This document shows positions 44,811 to 53,122 of a stretch of 64,000 nucleotides of DNA, one piece after another. Source of the DNA: Alphaproteobacteria bacterium (GTDB taxonomy: Bacteria > Pseudomonadota > Alphaproteobacteria > Micavibrionales > Micavibrionaceae); the NCBI GenBank assembly GCA_009995595.1, contig JAACPE010000001.1:248001-312000 (forward strand), written 5' to 3'. Under the pieces are notes generated by a model. It did not search any database and had not been told where the DNA came from. It was given only the letters and a program-made list of their open reading frames with translations. A program made the position numbers and the translations under genes. Position 1 is the stretch's first letter; each line of letters starts with the position of its first letter.

Positions 44811-45491
44811 ATGGCTTTTTCATTGAATACCTATACTCAAGATCCCTCATCGGGAAACAAACCAAAGCAAGTTGTTGTGCTTCTCCATGGTTATGGCTCC
44901 AACGGGCAGGACCTGATCTCGCTTGCTCCGTATCTCGATCGGGCTTTGCCAGAGGCTGTGTTTGTCTCTCCTGATGCGCCGTTTCGTTGTGAGATTGCGC
45001 CGAGTATGGGGTATCAATGGTTTTCCTTACGCGGGGCAAATCCTGCCGATGATTTGGTGGTAGATCGTGATCCTGCAAAATATTTGAAGGGCGTCCATCA
45101 AGCTGCGCCGCACCTGCATAAATATCTGGATGAAATTCTTGATCATTATGGATTAGACAATAAAGACATGGCCTTAGGCGGGTTTTCCCAGGGGGCCATG
45201 ATGAGCCTGCATAATGGGTTACGCCGCGGTGAAAAAATTGCGGGGATCTTGGCCTATTCAGGATCGCTTATTAATACCAAAGATTTGAGTATTGCCCATA
45301 AAGTTCCGATACATATTGTCCATGGAGAGTCCGATGAGGTTGTACCCATCGAATCGTATCATCACGCGCGCAGCGAATTGGAACAAGCAGGCTTTGACGT
45401 TACTGGACATATGACCAAATATCTTGGCCACAGCATTGACAATGATGGTATCGAGAGCGGCGCAGGCTTTCTTCAGAACATATTTCGCTAA
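44811..45491 (+). CDS. Alpha/beta hydrolase, carboxylesterase/phospholipase (YpfH-like)
   Basis: Serine hydrolase of 226 residues. Motifs are VVVLLHGYGSNGQDLISLAP (oxyanion), the nucleophile Ser in LGGFSQGAMMSL, the acid in HIVHGESDEVVPI and the final His in YLGHSID. These are the phospholipase/carboxylesterase family marks. Natural substrate unknown. Confidence 0.9.
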   Translation: MAFSLNTYTQDPSSGNKPKQVVVLLHGYGSNGQDLISLAPYLDRALPEAVFVSPDAPFRCEIAPSMGYQWFSLRGANPADDLVVDRDPAKYLKGVHQAAPHLHKYLDEILDHYGLDNKDMALGGFSQGAMMSLHNGLRRGEKIAGILAYSGSLINTKDLSIAHKVPIHIVHGESDEVVPIESYHHARSELEQAGFDVTGHMTKYLGHSIDNDGIESGAGFLQNIFR

Positions 45492-45657
45492 AAATCATTA
45501 AAATCTCTTTAAATCAATGCCCTAATGCGTCTTTTTAAACAAAAAACGTAAAATATTTTTTGTAATATTATTTCGTCTAAGGGGTTGATAAATTGTCATA
45601 ATCTGAAATATTATGTGTTTAGTGCATGGCTGTTATGCTTAAAACCCTTGTATTTCT

Positions 45658-45686
45658 TTGGTGTTTCATAAAATTTAATATATAAT
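45658..45686 (+). promoter_or_regulatory. Promoter of the HNH endonuclease gene
   Basis: A perfect TATAAT (45681-45686) lies in an AT-rich block; 17 bases upstream is TTGGTG, a poor -35. Transcription would begin near 45692, directly at the structured leader. The -10 is seen; activity is inferred. Confidence 0.55.
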
Positions 45687-45691
45687 TATAG

Positions 45692-45777
45692 TAGAGAAGG
45701 CGAGATCTCATAAGACTATCCTGCCAGTAGATCTCCCCCCGATCCTCGGGCTCTTATGCATGAAAGGAGATCGAACC
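45692..45777 (+). ncRNA. Structured 5' leader (H-type pseudoknot) of the HNH gene
   Basis: Stem 1: GAGATCT (45702-45708) with AGATCTC (45729-45735). Stem 2: CATAAGA (45709-45715, contiguous with stem 1 and inside its loop) with TCTTATG (45752-45758). These two perfect 7-bp helices make an H-type pseudoknot. A third hairpin, CCCGA-TCC-TCGGG, sits at 45738-45750. In addition GATCTCC (45730-45736) is perfectly complementary to GGAGATC (45766-45772), the ribosome-binding site of the HNH gene, so stem 1 and ribosome-site occlusion are mutually exclusive. This is the layout of a cis-regulatory RNA such as a riboswitch. I cannot match it to a known class. Confidence 0.65.
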
Positions 45778-46377
45778 ATGCACGACAATTTTGTCACACA
45801 ATACGCGCCGATACAGGCTTCTTCGCCATCGGCACTCTCATTGGACAGTAGTCCAGCTTTGATACTAAATGCGGATTATCGTCCGCTGAGCTACTTTCCC
45901 TTATCTTTGTGGTCTTGGCAGGAATCTGTTAAGGCCGTTTTTCGGGGTAGTGTGACGGTTCTGTCTGAATATGATCGTGTTATTCATTCTCCGAGCCAAG
46001 AATTTAAATTGCCGAGTGTTTTGGCCTTAAAGGAATACATGCCTTTATCCCAAAAACCGGCTTTTACAAGATTTAATGTCTTTTTGCGCGATGGCTGGCG
46101 CTGCCAATATTGCAGTGGCCAATTTAAAACCGCTCAACTGACATTTGACCACGTGATCCCAAGGTCACGCGGCGGAAGAACATCCTGGGACAATATTGTC
46201 GCAGCCTGCAAACCCTGTAACACAAAGAAGGGCGCAAAAATGCCCCATGAGTGTCACGTGCACCCGCTCAGGGCGCCAAGGCTGCCATCAATATATGAAC
46301 TTCAGGAGACGGGACGAAAGTTCCTACCAAATTTCATTCACGAAAGCTGGGGGGATTTTCTATACTGGGATAAGTAA
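45778..46377 (+). CDS. HNH endonuclease conserved in alphaproteobacteria
   Basis: A 199-residue protein with ALILNADYRPLSYFPLSLWS, FTRFNVFLRDGWRCQYCSGQ, and the HNH core LTFDHVIPRSRGGRTSWDNI plus CKPCNTKKGAKMPHE (two CxxC zinc knuckles around DH...N). The ending FIHESWGDFLYWDK is also characteristic. The group is near-universal in alphaproteobacteria but has no settled function. I use the ATG at 45778 (aaggag upstream) rather than an ATG at 45760 that lies inside the leader structure. Confidence 0.9.
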   Translation: MHDNFVTQYAPIQASSPSALSLDSSPALILNADYRPLSYFPLSLWSWQESVKAVFRGSVTVLSEYDRVIHSPSQEFKLPSVLALKEYMPLSQKPAFTRFNVFLRDGWRCQYCSGQFKTAQLTFDHVIPRSRGGRTSWDNIVAACKPCNTKKGAKMPHECHVHPLRAPRLPSIYELQETGRKFLPNFIHESWGDFLYWDK

Positions 46378-46445
46378 CACGGCGCATAAGAATACCGGTG
46401 CTTAAAACAGTATTTTTTAACGAACGCAAACATAGGAGGTTGCAC

Positions 46446-46796
46446 ATGTTAGATAAAATCTTAGACGTAGGTCACACTCGGTCAACGACAGGAGCTATTT
46501 GGTTCTATGTCCTATCACTGACCCTACTCGTGGGGATATCCACGACATTAGTCCATTTCTTGGGACTAGTAGGGGTTGTTGATGGCGGCGGATCATTCTT
46601 CGTCGGCAGTGAGATTTATACCATCATCGGCTCGTTATTCGTGCTGACGGTATCGGGTCTCATTTTGACAAGCCGTAAACTGACAAGCGATATTTTCTCT
46701 GTCCTACTGACAGTGGTCGCTGTTTACCTGGCTTACGAAACAAGCGTTATCTTGGGTCTTATCCCAGTGGCATTATTGACCACAATTAAGAAATAA
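46446..46796 (+). CDS. Unknown small membrane protein, three helices
   Basis: A 116-residue protein with likely membrane helices at about 16-40 (IWFYVLSLTLLVGISTTLVH), 50-72 (IYTIIGSLFVLTVSGLILTS) and 80-110. No known family. The start at 46446 has aggagg upstream, a very strong site; an ATG-like start at 46398 would add a basic tail. It follows the HNH gene and is closed by an intrinsic terminator. Confidence 0.7.
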   Translation: MLDKILDVGHTRSTTGAIWFYVLSLTLLVGISTTLVHFLGLVGVVDGGGSFFVGSEIYTIIGSLFVLTVSGLILTSRKLTSDIFSVLLTVVAVYLAYETSVILGLIPVALLTTIKK

Positions 46797-46819
46797 CCTT
46801 TCTTAATATTTAAGGTTCC

Positions 46820-46851
46820 AAAAAGGGCGGGGTTATCTCCGCCCTTTTTTA
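46820..46851 (+). terminator. Intrinsic terminator
   Basis: AAAAGGGCGG (46821-46830) pairs with CCGCCCTTTT (46839-46848), followed by more T. It ends the HNH/membrane-protein unit. Confidence 0.9.
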
Positions 46852-46871
46852 TGGCTAACTCTTAAAACTCC

Positions 46872-46901
46872 TTGACTTGTGCGGGTTACACGTGCTTATT
46901 A
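46872..46901 (+). promoter_or_regulatory. Candidate promoter of the small membrane-protein operon
   Basis: TTGACT (46872-46877) with TTATTA at 46896-46901 (18-base spacer) lies just after the terminator and 47 bases before a 40-residue gene. The -35 is good; the -10 is weak. Confidence 0.4.
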
Positions 46902-46947
46902 GTTGCGATAATCACATTAAATGCATTTATAAAGGACAAGGCACGCT

Positions 46948-47070
46948 ATGTTTGACGATATATTCAATTTTGGTAAAGAGCGGACGCTTAAGCAGTCCAT
47001 TGGTTTCTTTTTATTTTACGCCATGTTATTTATGGGCGTTAGTGGTTTTATGTCTTTGTTAGGTGCATAA
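46948..47070 (+). CDS. 40-residue single-helix membrane protein
   Basis: The frame reads MFDDIFNFGKERTLKQSIGF then FLFYAMLFMGVSGFMSLLGA and stop. It has an amphipathic acidic/basic N-terminus and one membrane helix. An aaagga ribosome-binding site lies 12 bases upstream, and the next gene starts 3 bases after its stop, which supports that it is translated. Unknown family. Confidence 0.6.
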   Translation: MFDDIFNFGKERTLKQSIGFFLFYAMLFMGVSGFMSLLGA

Positions 47071-47073
47071 AAG

Positions 47074-47328
47074 ATGTCTGATAAGGCTGCAAAATATGGA
47101 CTTGTCGCTGGCTTTTGTTTTGCAACATCTGTGTTAGTTGCTGATTTTGCAACGGACAAATTCAATATGGTCGATCACTTTAACGCGAGCACAGAGAGCG
47201 CGTATCAGCTCTTATATTTGTCTTCTCTAATTGGTGGCGGTATTACAGGCGGTGGATTAGGCGCGGCTGCTAGACAGATAAGAGATAGACCATCGAGGGG
47301 TTTAAATTTATCTATGTCTGGTCTATAA
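47074..47328 (+). CDS. Unknown 84-residue membrane protein
   Basis: Two hydrophobic segments are likely (YGLVAGFCFATSVLVADF and YLSSLIGGGITGGGLGAA), the second glycine-rich. No known family. It is packed between the 40-residue gene (3 bases) and the AsmA-like gene (7 bases), so all three form one operon. Confidence 0.65.
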   Translation: MSDKAAKYGLVAGFCFATSVLVADFATDKFNMVDHFNASTESAYQLLYLSSLIGGGITGGGLGAAARQIRDRPSRGLNLSMSGL

Positions 47329-47335
47329 CCTCTAT

Positions 47336-48073
47336 ATGAAAAAACTCTTTAAATTCTTATCTTTGATTGTTCTCGCTCTTGTCATTGGGGGCGGGATTTT
47401 TCTTTATCTGAACTTCGGCAGTATAGCCAAAAACATGGCTGAGAAGATTGCGACAAATGCTCTGGGTGTGAATGTGTCTATTTCATCCCTCAGTGTTTCG
47501 TTAAAAGATAAGACGGCAACGGTGAAGGGGATTAAAATTGCCAATCCATCGGGATTTAAAAACCGTCATATCATAACGGTTTCTGAAGTTGATGTCGGTT
47601 TAAAGGCGTTCTCTAAAGCCTTGATCAACTTCAATGATATTCAGGTTAATGGAGGCGTGATCAATTTGGAGATCACTGAAAAAGGCACAAATTTACAAGC
47701 TCTTAAAGAATTAGCGGGCCGTAAAAAACAGCGTGACAGTGTTGGGAGTGAAGCCATTCGAGTGATTATTGAAAAAATGGTGATCAATCAGTCAACTATA
47801 AACCCCTCTATAACACTTTTAAATAAGGACATTGGCACTATTAAATTGCCTGCGGTACGTCTTTCTGGAATTGGGACGAAGTCGAACGGTGTTTTGGCTA
47901 AAGAGGCAGTATCTCAAATATTGATTGAATATATTAGGGCTGCTGAAAAGCAAATAAGCAAAGAAGGTCTTTTGGTTGATAAGGACGCGGTGCTCAATAA
48001 AGCCAAAGATAAAGTAAACGAAAAGGTGAATGACAGCCTTAAAGATATCACCAAGGATATTAAGCTGTTTTAA
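47336..48073 (+). CDS. AsmA-like membrane-anchored protein
   Basis: A 245-residue protein with an N-terminal helix (FLSLIVLALVIGGGIFLYLN) and an AsmA/DUF748-type start: NALGVNVSISSLSVSLKDKT, VKGIKIANPSGFKNRHIITV, then beta-strand repeats and a Lys-rich amphipathic C-terminus. Much shorter than AsmA itself. AsmA-like proteins are linked to lipid transport or envelope assembly; this one's job is unknown. Last gene of a three-gene membrane operon. Confidence 0.72.
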   Translation: MKKLFKFLSLIVLALVIGGGIFLYLNFGSIAKNMAEKIATNALGVNVSISSLSVSLKDKTATVKGIKIANPSGFKNRHIITVSEVDVGLKAFSKALINFNDIQVNGGVINLEITEKGTNLQALKELAGRKKQRDSVGSEAIRVIIEKMVINQSTINPSITLLNKDIGTIKLPAVRLSGIGTKSNGVLAKEAVSQILIEYIRAAEKQISKEGLLVDKDAVLNKAKDKVNEKVNDSLKDITKDIKLF

Positions 48074-48075
48074 TG

Positions 48076-48627
48076 TTAATTGGATGAATGAGGCGATTTC
48101 ATCTCTCTATTTTTCCACATCAGGCGCGCCGACACTATCGCAATAACGCCAAGACCAAAGCAAAAAATCACGTTGTAATTGGCCATAGATAGATTGAATA
48201 TTGGGTCACTCCATGGGATTTCATCGCAAGGCACAACTTTTGTAGCCGCTTCAATTTGCGCCATCATCTCGTTGATATCACTACTTAATTGAGGAACGGC
48301 GCAACCTTCCAAGAATGACTTCCACCATTTGAGTTCAACGCCAGTGTGATAAAAGGCAATAACGCTGTTGGCAAAAAAGGTGAGGCTGATTAAACCCATC
48401 GTTGCAACGCTAAGCTTACGGTTTTTCTTGGCAAAGAGAAGTCCAATGAGTCCTAAGCCAATAACAATTCCGAAGGGGAAGCGCTGGATTATGCAAAGGT
48501 TACATGGCGCAAGGCCAAAGACATATTGGCTGATGAGTGCCATGCCAAGAGCGGCGGCAGAAATGAGTGCCATCAAAAAGGGCATTGCAAAAGGGCAAGA
48601 CAATGTACGTTCAATAAGTTTTATCAT
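48076..48627 (-). CDS. dsbB: Disulfide bond formation protein DsbB
   Basis: Quinone-dependent oxidant of DsbA in the inner membrane. The 183-residue protein has four membrane helices and both redox pairs: CNLC in GLAPCNLCIIQRFPFGI (first loop), and the two Cys in FLEGCAVPQ and VVPCDEIPW (second loop). It overlaps nothing and is convergent with the AsmA-like gene. Confidence 0.92.
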   Translation of the reverse strand: MIKLIERTLSCPFAMPFLMALISAAALGMALISQYVFGLAPCNLCIIQRFPFGIVIGLGLIGLLFAKKNRKLSVATMGLISLTFFANSVIAFYHTGVELKWWKSFLEGCAVPQLSSDINEMMAQIEAATKVVPCDEIPWSDPIFNLSMANYNVIFCFGLGVIAIVSARLMWKNREMKSPHSSN

Positions 48628-48653
48628 AAGTATATTTTACGCCCAAATTCTGC

Positions 48654-49286
48654 TTAAAGAAAGGATTTGATGAAATCTTTAGTAATGGTGATTCCCTCTA
48701 TACCAAAATGAAGTGTAAAATATAAAAGCATACCAACCCATAATAGGCCAATAAGAGCGCCAATAATCACGGCAAGACCATCGCGCATCAAAACCCCTAT
48801 TGCCATAAGGGCAATGCCTAAGCTAGGCACCGTATTGGTGAGAGGTAAGGGGACTGCAACGGCAAAAGCCATGATAAAGCCCATGACTCCAATGATATTT
48901 GAAAATAAGCCCTGCGTTATAAATCCCAATCTGGGGCGTATAAAAAATTCAAGGCGTTTGATCCATGGCGCGGCCTTATCGGTAAAGCCGATGACAGTTT
49001 TTTGTGAGATGGATTTATTCGCAATTTTCTGCGGCATCCAAATTGTATGGCGACCCATAGCCTGTTGCGCCGTTAATAAGATAAGCGGTAGCGCAATAAT
49101 CGTATTTATGCCAAGGCCCGGAAGGGGAAGGGCGGCAGGAAGCGCAAAGAAAAAGAGCAAAAAGCCAAAGCCGCGCTCATGAAAGGCTACAACAAGCTCT
49201 TTTAACGTAATGCTTTGTCCTGTTATTTGTGCCTGAATGTCGGTCAAAAGGGTTGATAGGGCGCGAATGTTTGTTTGGTCTGTCAT
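48654..49286 (-). CDS. ExoD-family exopolysaccharide synthesis protein
   Basis: A 210-residue membrane protein. ExoD marks are LKELVVAFHERGFGFLLFFF, ALPAALPLPGLGINTIIALP, LLTAQQAMGRHTIWMPQKIA, and a duplicate glycine-rich region PLPLTNTVPSLGIALMAIGV. I use the ATG at 49286; a GTG at 49337 with aaggg upstream is a possible alternative that adds 17 basic residues. Exact function of the family is not established. Confidence 0.85.
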   Translation of the reverse strand: MTDQTNIRALSTLLTDIQAQITGQSITLKELVVAFHERGFGFLLFFFALPAALPLPGLGINTIIALPLILLTAQQAMGRHTIWMPQKIANKSISQKTVIGFTDKAAPWIKRLEFFIRPRLGFITQGLFSNIIGVMGFIMAFAVAVPLPLTNTVPSLGIALMAIGVLMRDGLAVIIGALIGLLWVGMLLYFTLHFGIEGITITKDFIKSFL

Positions 49287-49388
49287 GGCCTGACTATGTC
49301 GTTTTTTGAGAATGAGCGCAATATGCTTGATTTTCACAAATAACCCTTATAAAACACTTTTTGTCGAACCAAGACATATCGAATGTGT

Positions 49389-49473
49389 GCGGGTGTGGTG
49401 GAATTGGTAGACGCGCTGGACTCAAAATCCAGTTCCGCAAGGAGTGCCGGTTCAAGTCCGGCCACCCGCACCA
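49389..49473 (+). tRNA. tRNA-Leu (anticodon CAA)
   Basis: An 85-base class II tRNA: acceptor GCGGGTG / CACCCGC, anticodon arm CTGGA-CTCAAAA-TCCAG with anticodon CAA, a variable arm, T arm with GTTCAAGTC, discriminator A and an encoded CCA. It decodes UUG. Confidence 0.95.
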
Positions 49474-49565
49474 ATCAAAAATCAATCATCACAAAATTTG
49501 TCTCCTAAAGACTGAAAAGTCTTGTGGCGTATTTGTGAAACCAACCCTTTAAAAAAGAAGCGATA

Positions 49566-50459
49566 ATGACAGTTAGTCTAGAACAATACTCCACTGAAAT
49601 GTTTGAATTCCTCAGCAATCACTTTTTCGTCAGAGGAGCGATCACGAGTGTTCTTATTGTTATTGGTATTTTGATTTTACGCCTTTTCATTATTCGCTTT
49701 ATAAAAAATAAAAAAGAAATCTTGAATAAGGATCAACGCCGCTGGATTAATCGGGTGAATAATGGGGCGTCGACCGCTCTTATTGTGGGTTTGATTTTAA
49801 TTTGGGCGCCGCAACTGCAAACATTTGCTCTGTCATTAACAGCTGTTGCGGTTGCTGTGGTTTTGACCACTAAAGAGCTTCTTATGTGCTTAACAGGAGG
49901 CTTTCTTATTGTATCGAACAAAAACTTTGACGTTGGCGATTGGATCACAATTGATGATGTGACGGGTGAGGTCATGAAAATGACTGCTATGACCACCAGT
50001 TTGGAAAAAATTGATGTGACGGGTAAGTCATATCAATTTACTGGTGAAATCGTTCATATCCCCAATAGCCGTTTCTTGTCACTTAATGTTGAGAACACAA
50101 AATCACGTAAAGATTATATTTATCATGAATTTTCTATTGTAACGCAATACACGGATTTTGATACCAAGCTTGCGATGAATAAGCTGAAAGAAATGACACA
50201 AGGGTATTTTGCGCCGTTTGAAGATAAGGCCGTTCAGTTTAATAAACGTCTTGAGAAAAAAGCGGGTGTTGATTTCCCAGATCCGCACCCGCAATATTTT
50301 ATCAAAACAACAGAGTTGGGCCATAACGCTTTTATCGTTAAGTTTTTTGTACCAACGGATAAAGCGTTGTTCTTGAGCAGCCAAATTACAGAAGATTTTC
50401 TCTCTTACATTCATAAACAAAAGACAAATAATAAGAAAAAATCATCAAAGGCAGATTAA
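49566..50459 (+). CDS. MscS-family mechanosensitive channel
   Basis: A 297-residue membrane protein. Helices at about 22-45, 70-88 and 90-112, the last with the MscS pore pattern ALSLTAVAVAVVLTTKELLM; then the beta domain with NKNFDVGDWITIDDVTGEVM and GEIVHIPNSRFLSLNVEN. The C-terminus is Lys-rich. A small-conductance-type tension-gated channel is likely; ion preference is unknown. Confidence 0.9.
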   Translation: MTVSLEQYSTEMFEFLSNHFFVRGAITSVLIVIGILILRLFIIRFIKNKKEILNKDQRRWINRVNNGASTALIVGLILIWAPQLQTFALSLTAVAVAVVLTTKELLMCLTGGFLIVSNKNFDVGDWITIDDVTGEVMKMTAMTTSLEKIDVTGKSYQFTGEIVHIPNSRFLSLNVENTKSRKDYIYHEFSIVTQYTDFDTKLAMNKLKEMTQGYFAPFEDKAVQFNKRLEKKAGVDFPDPHPQYFIKTTELGHNAFIVKFFVPTDKALFLSSQITEDFLSYIHKQKTNNKKKSSKAD

Positions 50460-50567
50460 GTGTTAACTGAGCTGTTTTTTTAAAGGCTTTTTACTAAAAC
50501 CAAAATATCCTGTTTTTAAGAACGCTTTCAGTGTTATTATGACTCGTTTTACACAATCGGGGGCGTT

Positions 50568-51452
50568 ATGGATTTTATTTATTGGGATACAAGTTTAAAC
50601 AATGTGATCTTGATTAATCTCTTAATTGTGATTGCCCTATTTACTTGCTTGCGGCTATTTTCTGGAAAAATCGCGCATATCAATGCCTCCGAAGAAATTT
50701 TGAAAAAAGATAATGCGGCCTTTGGTATATCTGTAGGGGGTGTGACGCTCGCACTTGCTATCATGTTGAGCGGGACACTTTATGGCCACCCTAGTGGTGA
50801 TCTTTTTCATTCTGCGCTTTATGTGGCTGGATTTGGGGTGCTAGGTGTTGCGTTGATGATGCTCACGCGAATTATCTTTGATAAGTTTGCACTTCCTGAT
50901 ATTTCATTGCGTGACGAAATTTCAAAAGGGAACGTGGCAGTTGCTATTGCCGATACAGCTAATGTGCTGGCGGCGGCAATTATTATACGCTCCATTATGA
51001 TTTGGGTTACAAATAATGCCTATGAGGACATTACTGTTTTACTCGTCGCGTTTATTGTTTCACAAATCATCATGACGTTGATTACATATCTTAGACGTCG
51101 CGCTTTTCGGTTTTTGCACAGTAACCATCGGATTCAAGAAGAGCTAAAAAGTGGCAATATTGCTTTGTCGCTGTCCTTTAGTGGACAAAAAATCGCGACT
51201 GCTTTTGCGATTACCATTGCATCAAACTTTGATTTCTTTGAAGTCTATGATTTTAAAATGGTTGTTTTGCCATGGATTATTATTTCGATTTGCGCGGTGA
51301 TCGTTTTGAAGATTATTACGTATATTGCTGAGCGTATTATATTTTTTAATATCACCACAATGCGTGAGATTGTCGATGATAGAAATATTGCCGTAGGGGC
51401 GCTGCATGCTGCTATTTATATATCTTTAGGGTATTTAATCTCTGGCCTTTAA
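50568..51452 (+). CDS. DUF350 membrane protein with duplicated units
   Basis: A 294-residue integral membrane protein of about eight helices. The DUF350 signature FGISVGGVTLALAIMLSG occurs first, followed by ISKGNVAVAIADTANVLA and, in the second half, LKSGNIALSLSFSGQKIATA and IVDDRNIAVGALHAAIYISL; so the unit is repeated. Function of the family is unknown. It is 108 bases downstream of mscS. Confidence 0.82.
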   Translation: MDFIYWDTSLNNVILINLLIVIALFTCLRLFSGKIAHINASEEILKKDNAAFGISVGGVTLALAIMLSGTLYGHPSGDLFHSALYVAGFGVLGVALMMLTRIIFDKFALPDISLRDEISKGNVAVAIADTANVLAAAIIIRSIMIWVTNNAYEDITVLLVAFIVSQIIMTLITYLRRRAFRFLHSNHRIQEELKSGNIALSLSFSGQKIATAFAITIASNFDFFEVYDFKMVVLPWIIISICAVIVLKIITYIAERIIFFNITTMREIVDDRNIAVGALHAAIYISLGYLISGL

Positions 51453-51493
51453 AAATTTAGTATTTTTAAAGATGTATTCAGGTACTGTGACAT

Positions 51494-53122
51494 ATGTCTG
51501 AAATTCAAACCATGAGAGACCTTCGTGATCGCTTTGTAGCGTTCTCTTTTGCTGCTTCTGATTTTCTGATTGAGCTTGACCCAAATCATAATATTGTCTT
51601 TTCGGCAGGTCAAACACGCAGCCTTATCGGCGCGCCGGATAAAAGCTTAGTCGGTAAAAGCTGTTTTTCCCTTTTTAGTAATGAGAGCGCAGAGGCGTTG
51701 AAGGCTTTTTTACGTAGCGGGCAAAAATCTGGGCGTATTGGTCCGCTTATGGTTGATCTTGTTCACATTGAAACAAAAGCTTTTCAAAAAGCGTTGCTGA
51801 TGGGTATGTATATCCCAGAAAATCCGCATATCTTTTTAACCTTTAATGCCACCCCTTCCTTTCACGATTTCTTGGCGGCGGGCGCATATCAGGATGTTAA
51901 TCTTCTTGACGAAAAAGAATTTGAGATGTCCGCTATTAAGGCTTTTGACGAAGCAAAACGTGAGGGTAAGACCTTAGATGTTACTTTTCTTGAATCGGAT
52001 CACATCGAAAAAGTAAAAGCGAATTTATCCCCTGATCAAGCAGAAAAATTTGACCATAAGTTTAAGATGCTTTTGAAAGAGCAATCCTATAAAGGCAACG
52101 CTGCAAGTCAGATGAATGATAATAAATATGCCCTTATCCATGATACCGCAATCACGGGCGATTATATTGAACAAAAAATTCAGCAATTGATTAAGGAATC
52201 AAAGCCCAGTGCAGGGCGCGTTGATATTAAAACAAAAACCGCGCATGCTGATATGGGTGCATTAAATGAGCGCGAGGCACGCCGCGCGCTTCTTTATACC
52301 ATGAAACAGTTTGAAGAAATGGGTCTTGATGCAACCAGCACAGATTTAAGCAAAAGCTTTGACCAATATTTACAAGAAAATGCGGATAAAATTACGCGCC
52401 TTAAAACATTGGTGGGGCAGCAGGCGTTTAAAATACAGTTCCAACCGATTGTTTTTTTACCAAGTGAGGAAATTTGCCATTTCGAGGCACTCGTTAGGTT
52501 TACCACGAATGATTCCCCTTATGAATTGATTGTGTTTGGTGAGGATATTGGTATTGCGCCCGATATTGATATGGCGATCATCAAACAAGCTATTGGCTAT
52601 ATCTCTCGTCATAAAGATAAAACGCCCGGGCTCCGTATTGCGGTAAATATTTCGGGACAGTCTATTCAAAGTGAAAGTTTTTTCAAAAAGCTAACGGGTA
52701 TTATCAAGGAGACAGGCGTAAGCCCTAAAAATCTTATGTTTGAAATAACAGAGAGCACATCGATTGGAGATTTGGTCAAGGTTAACGGCTTTATTCAAGT
52801 GCTCCGTAAACAAGGATTTGAAGTATGCCTGGATGATTTTGGCGCAGGCGCGGCGAGTTTCCAATATTTAAACGGTCTCGAAATTGATTGCGTAAAAATT
52901 GATGGTAAATATGTCCGTGATGCAGAGAACTCCATCAAGGATGAGGCGATGGTGCGAAACCTTGTAAGAATGTGTAAAGACCTTGGTATTACAACAATCG
53001 CCGAAATGGTTGAGACAGAAAAACAAATGAACTACCTCACGCAGATTGGTGTTGATAAGGGCCAGGGATGGCTCTATGGGAAGCCTGTCGATAAGGCGGA
53101 ATACACTAAACGTGACGCTTAA
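51494..53122 (+). CDS. PAS-EAL protein, putative c-di-GMP phosphodiesterase
   Basis: A 542-residue soluble protein. Residues 15-90 look like a PAS domain (ASDFLIELDPNHNIVFSAGQ), the middle is a charged helical region, and about 300-535 is an EAL domain: FQPIVFLPSEEICHFEALVR, FEITEST, CLDDFGAGAASFQYLNGL, VKIDGKYV and TIAEMVETEKQM. Glu and Asp ligands for c-di-GMP hydrolysis are in place; the usual E-G-V-E is E-M-V-E. No GGDEF domain is present. Likely a motility/biofilm switch, consistent with a flagellated host. Confidence 0.87.
   Translation: MSEIQTMRDLRDRFVAFSFAASDFLIELDPNHNIVFSAGQTRSLIGAPDKSLVGKSCFSLFSNESAEALKAFLRSGQKSGRIGPLMVDLVHIETKAFQKALLMGMYIPENPHIFLTFNATPSFHDFLAAGAYQDVNLLDEKEFEMSAIKAFDEAKREGKTLDVTFLESDHIEKVKANLSPDQAEKFDHKFKMLLKEQSYKGNAASQMNDNKYALIHDTAITGDYIEQKIQQLIKESKPSAGRVDIKTKTAHADMGALNEREARRALLYTMKQFEEMGLDATSTDLSKSFDQYLQENADKITRLKTLVGQQAFKIQFQPIVFLPSEEICHFEALVRFTTNDSPYELIVFGEDIGIAPDIDMAIIKQAIGYISRHKDKTPGLRIAVNISGQSIQSESFFKKLTGIIKETGVSPKNLMFEITESTSIGDLVKVNGFIQVLRKQGFEVCLDDFGAGAASFQYLNGLEIDCVKIDGKYVRDAENSIKDEAMVRNLVRMCKDLGITTIAEMVETEKQMNYLTQIGVDKGQGWLYGKPVDKAEYTKRDA

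Noticed and set aside
45778-46377. HNH gene as part of a mobile intron, homing element or restriction system
   Set aside because: The protein matches a conserved stand-alone alphaproteobacterial HNH group, has its own promoter and leader, and is not inside another gene or beside a methylase.
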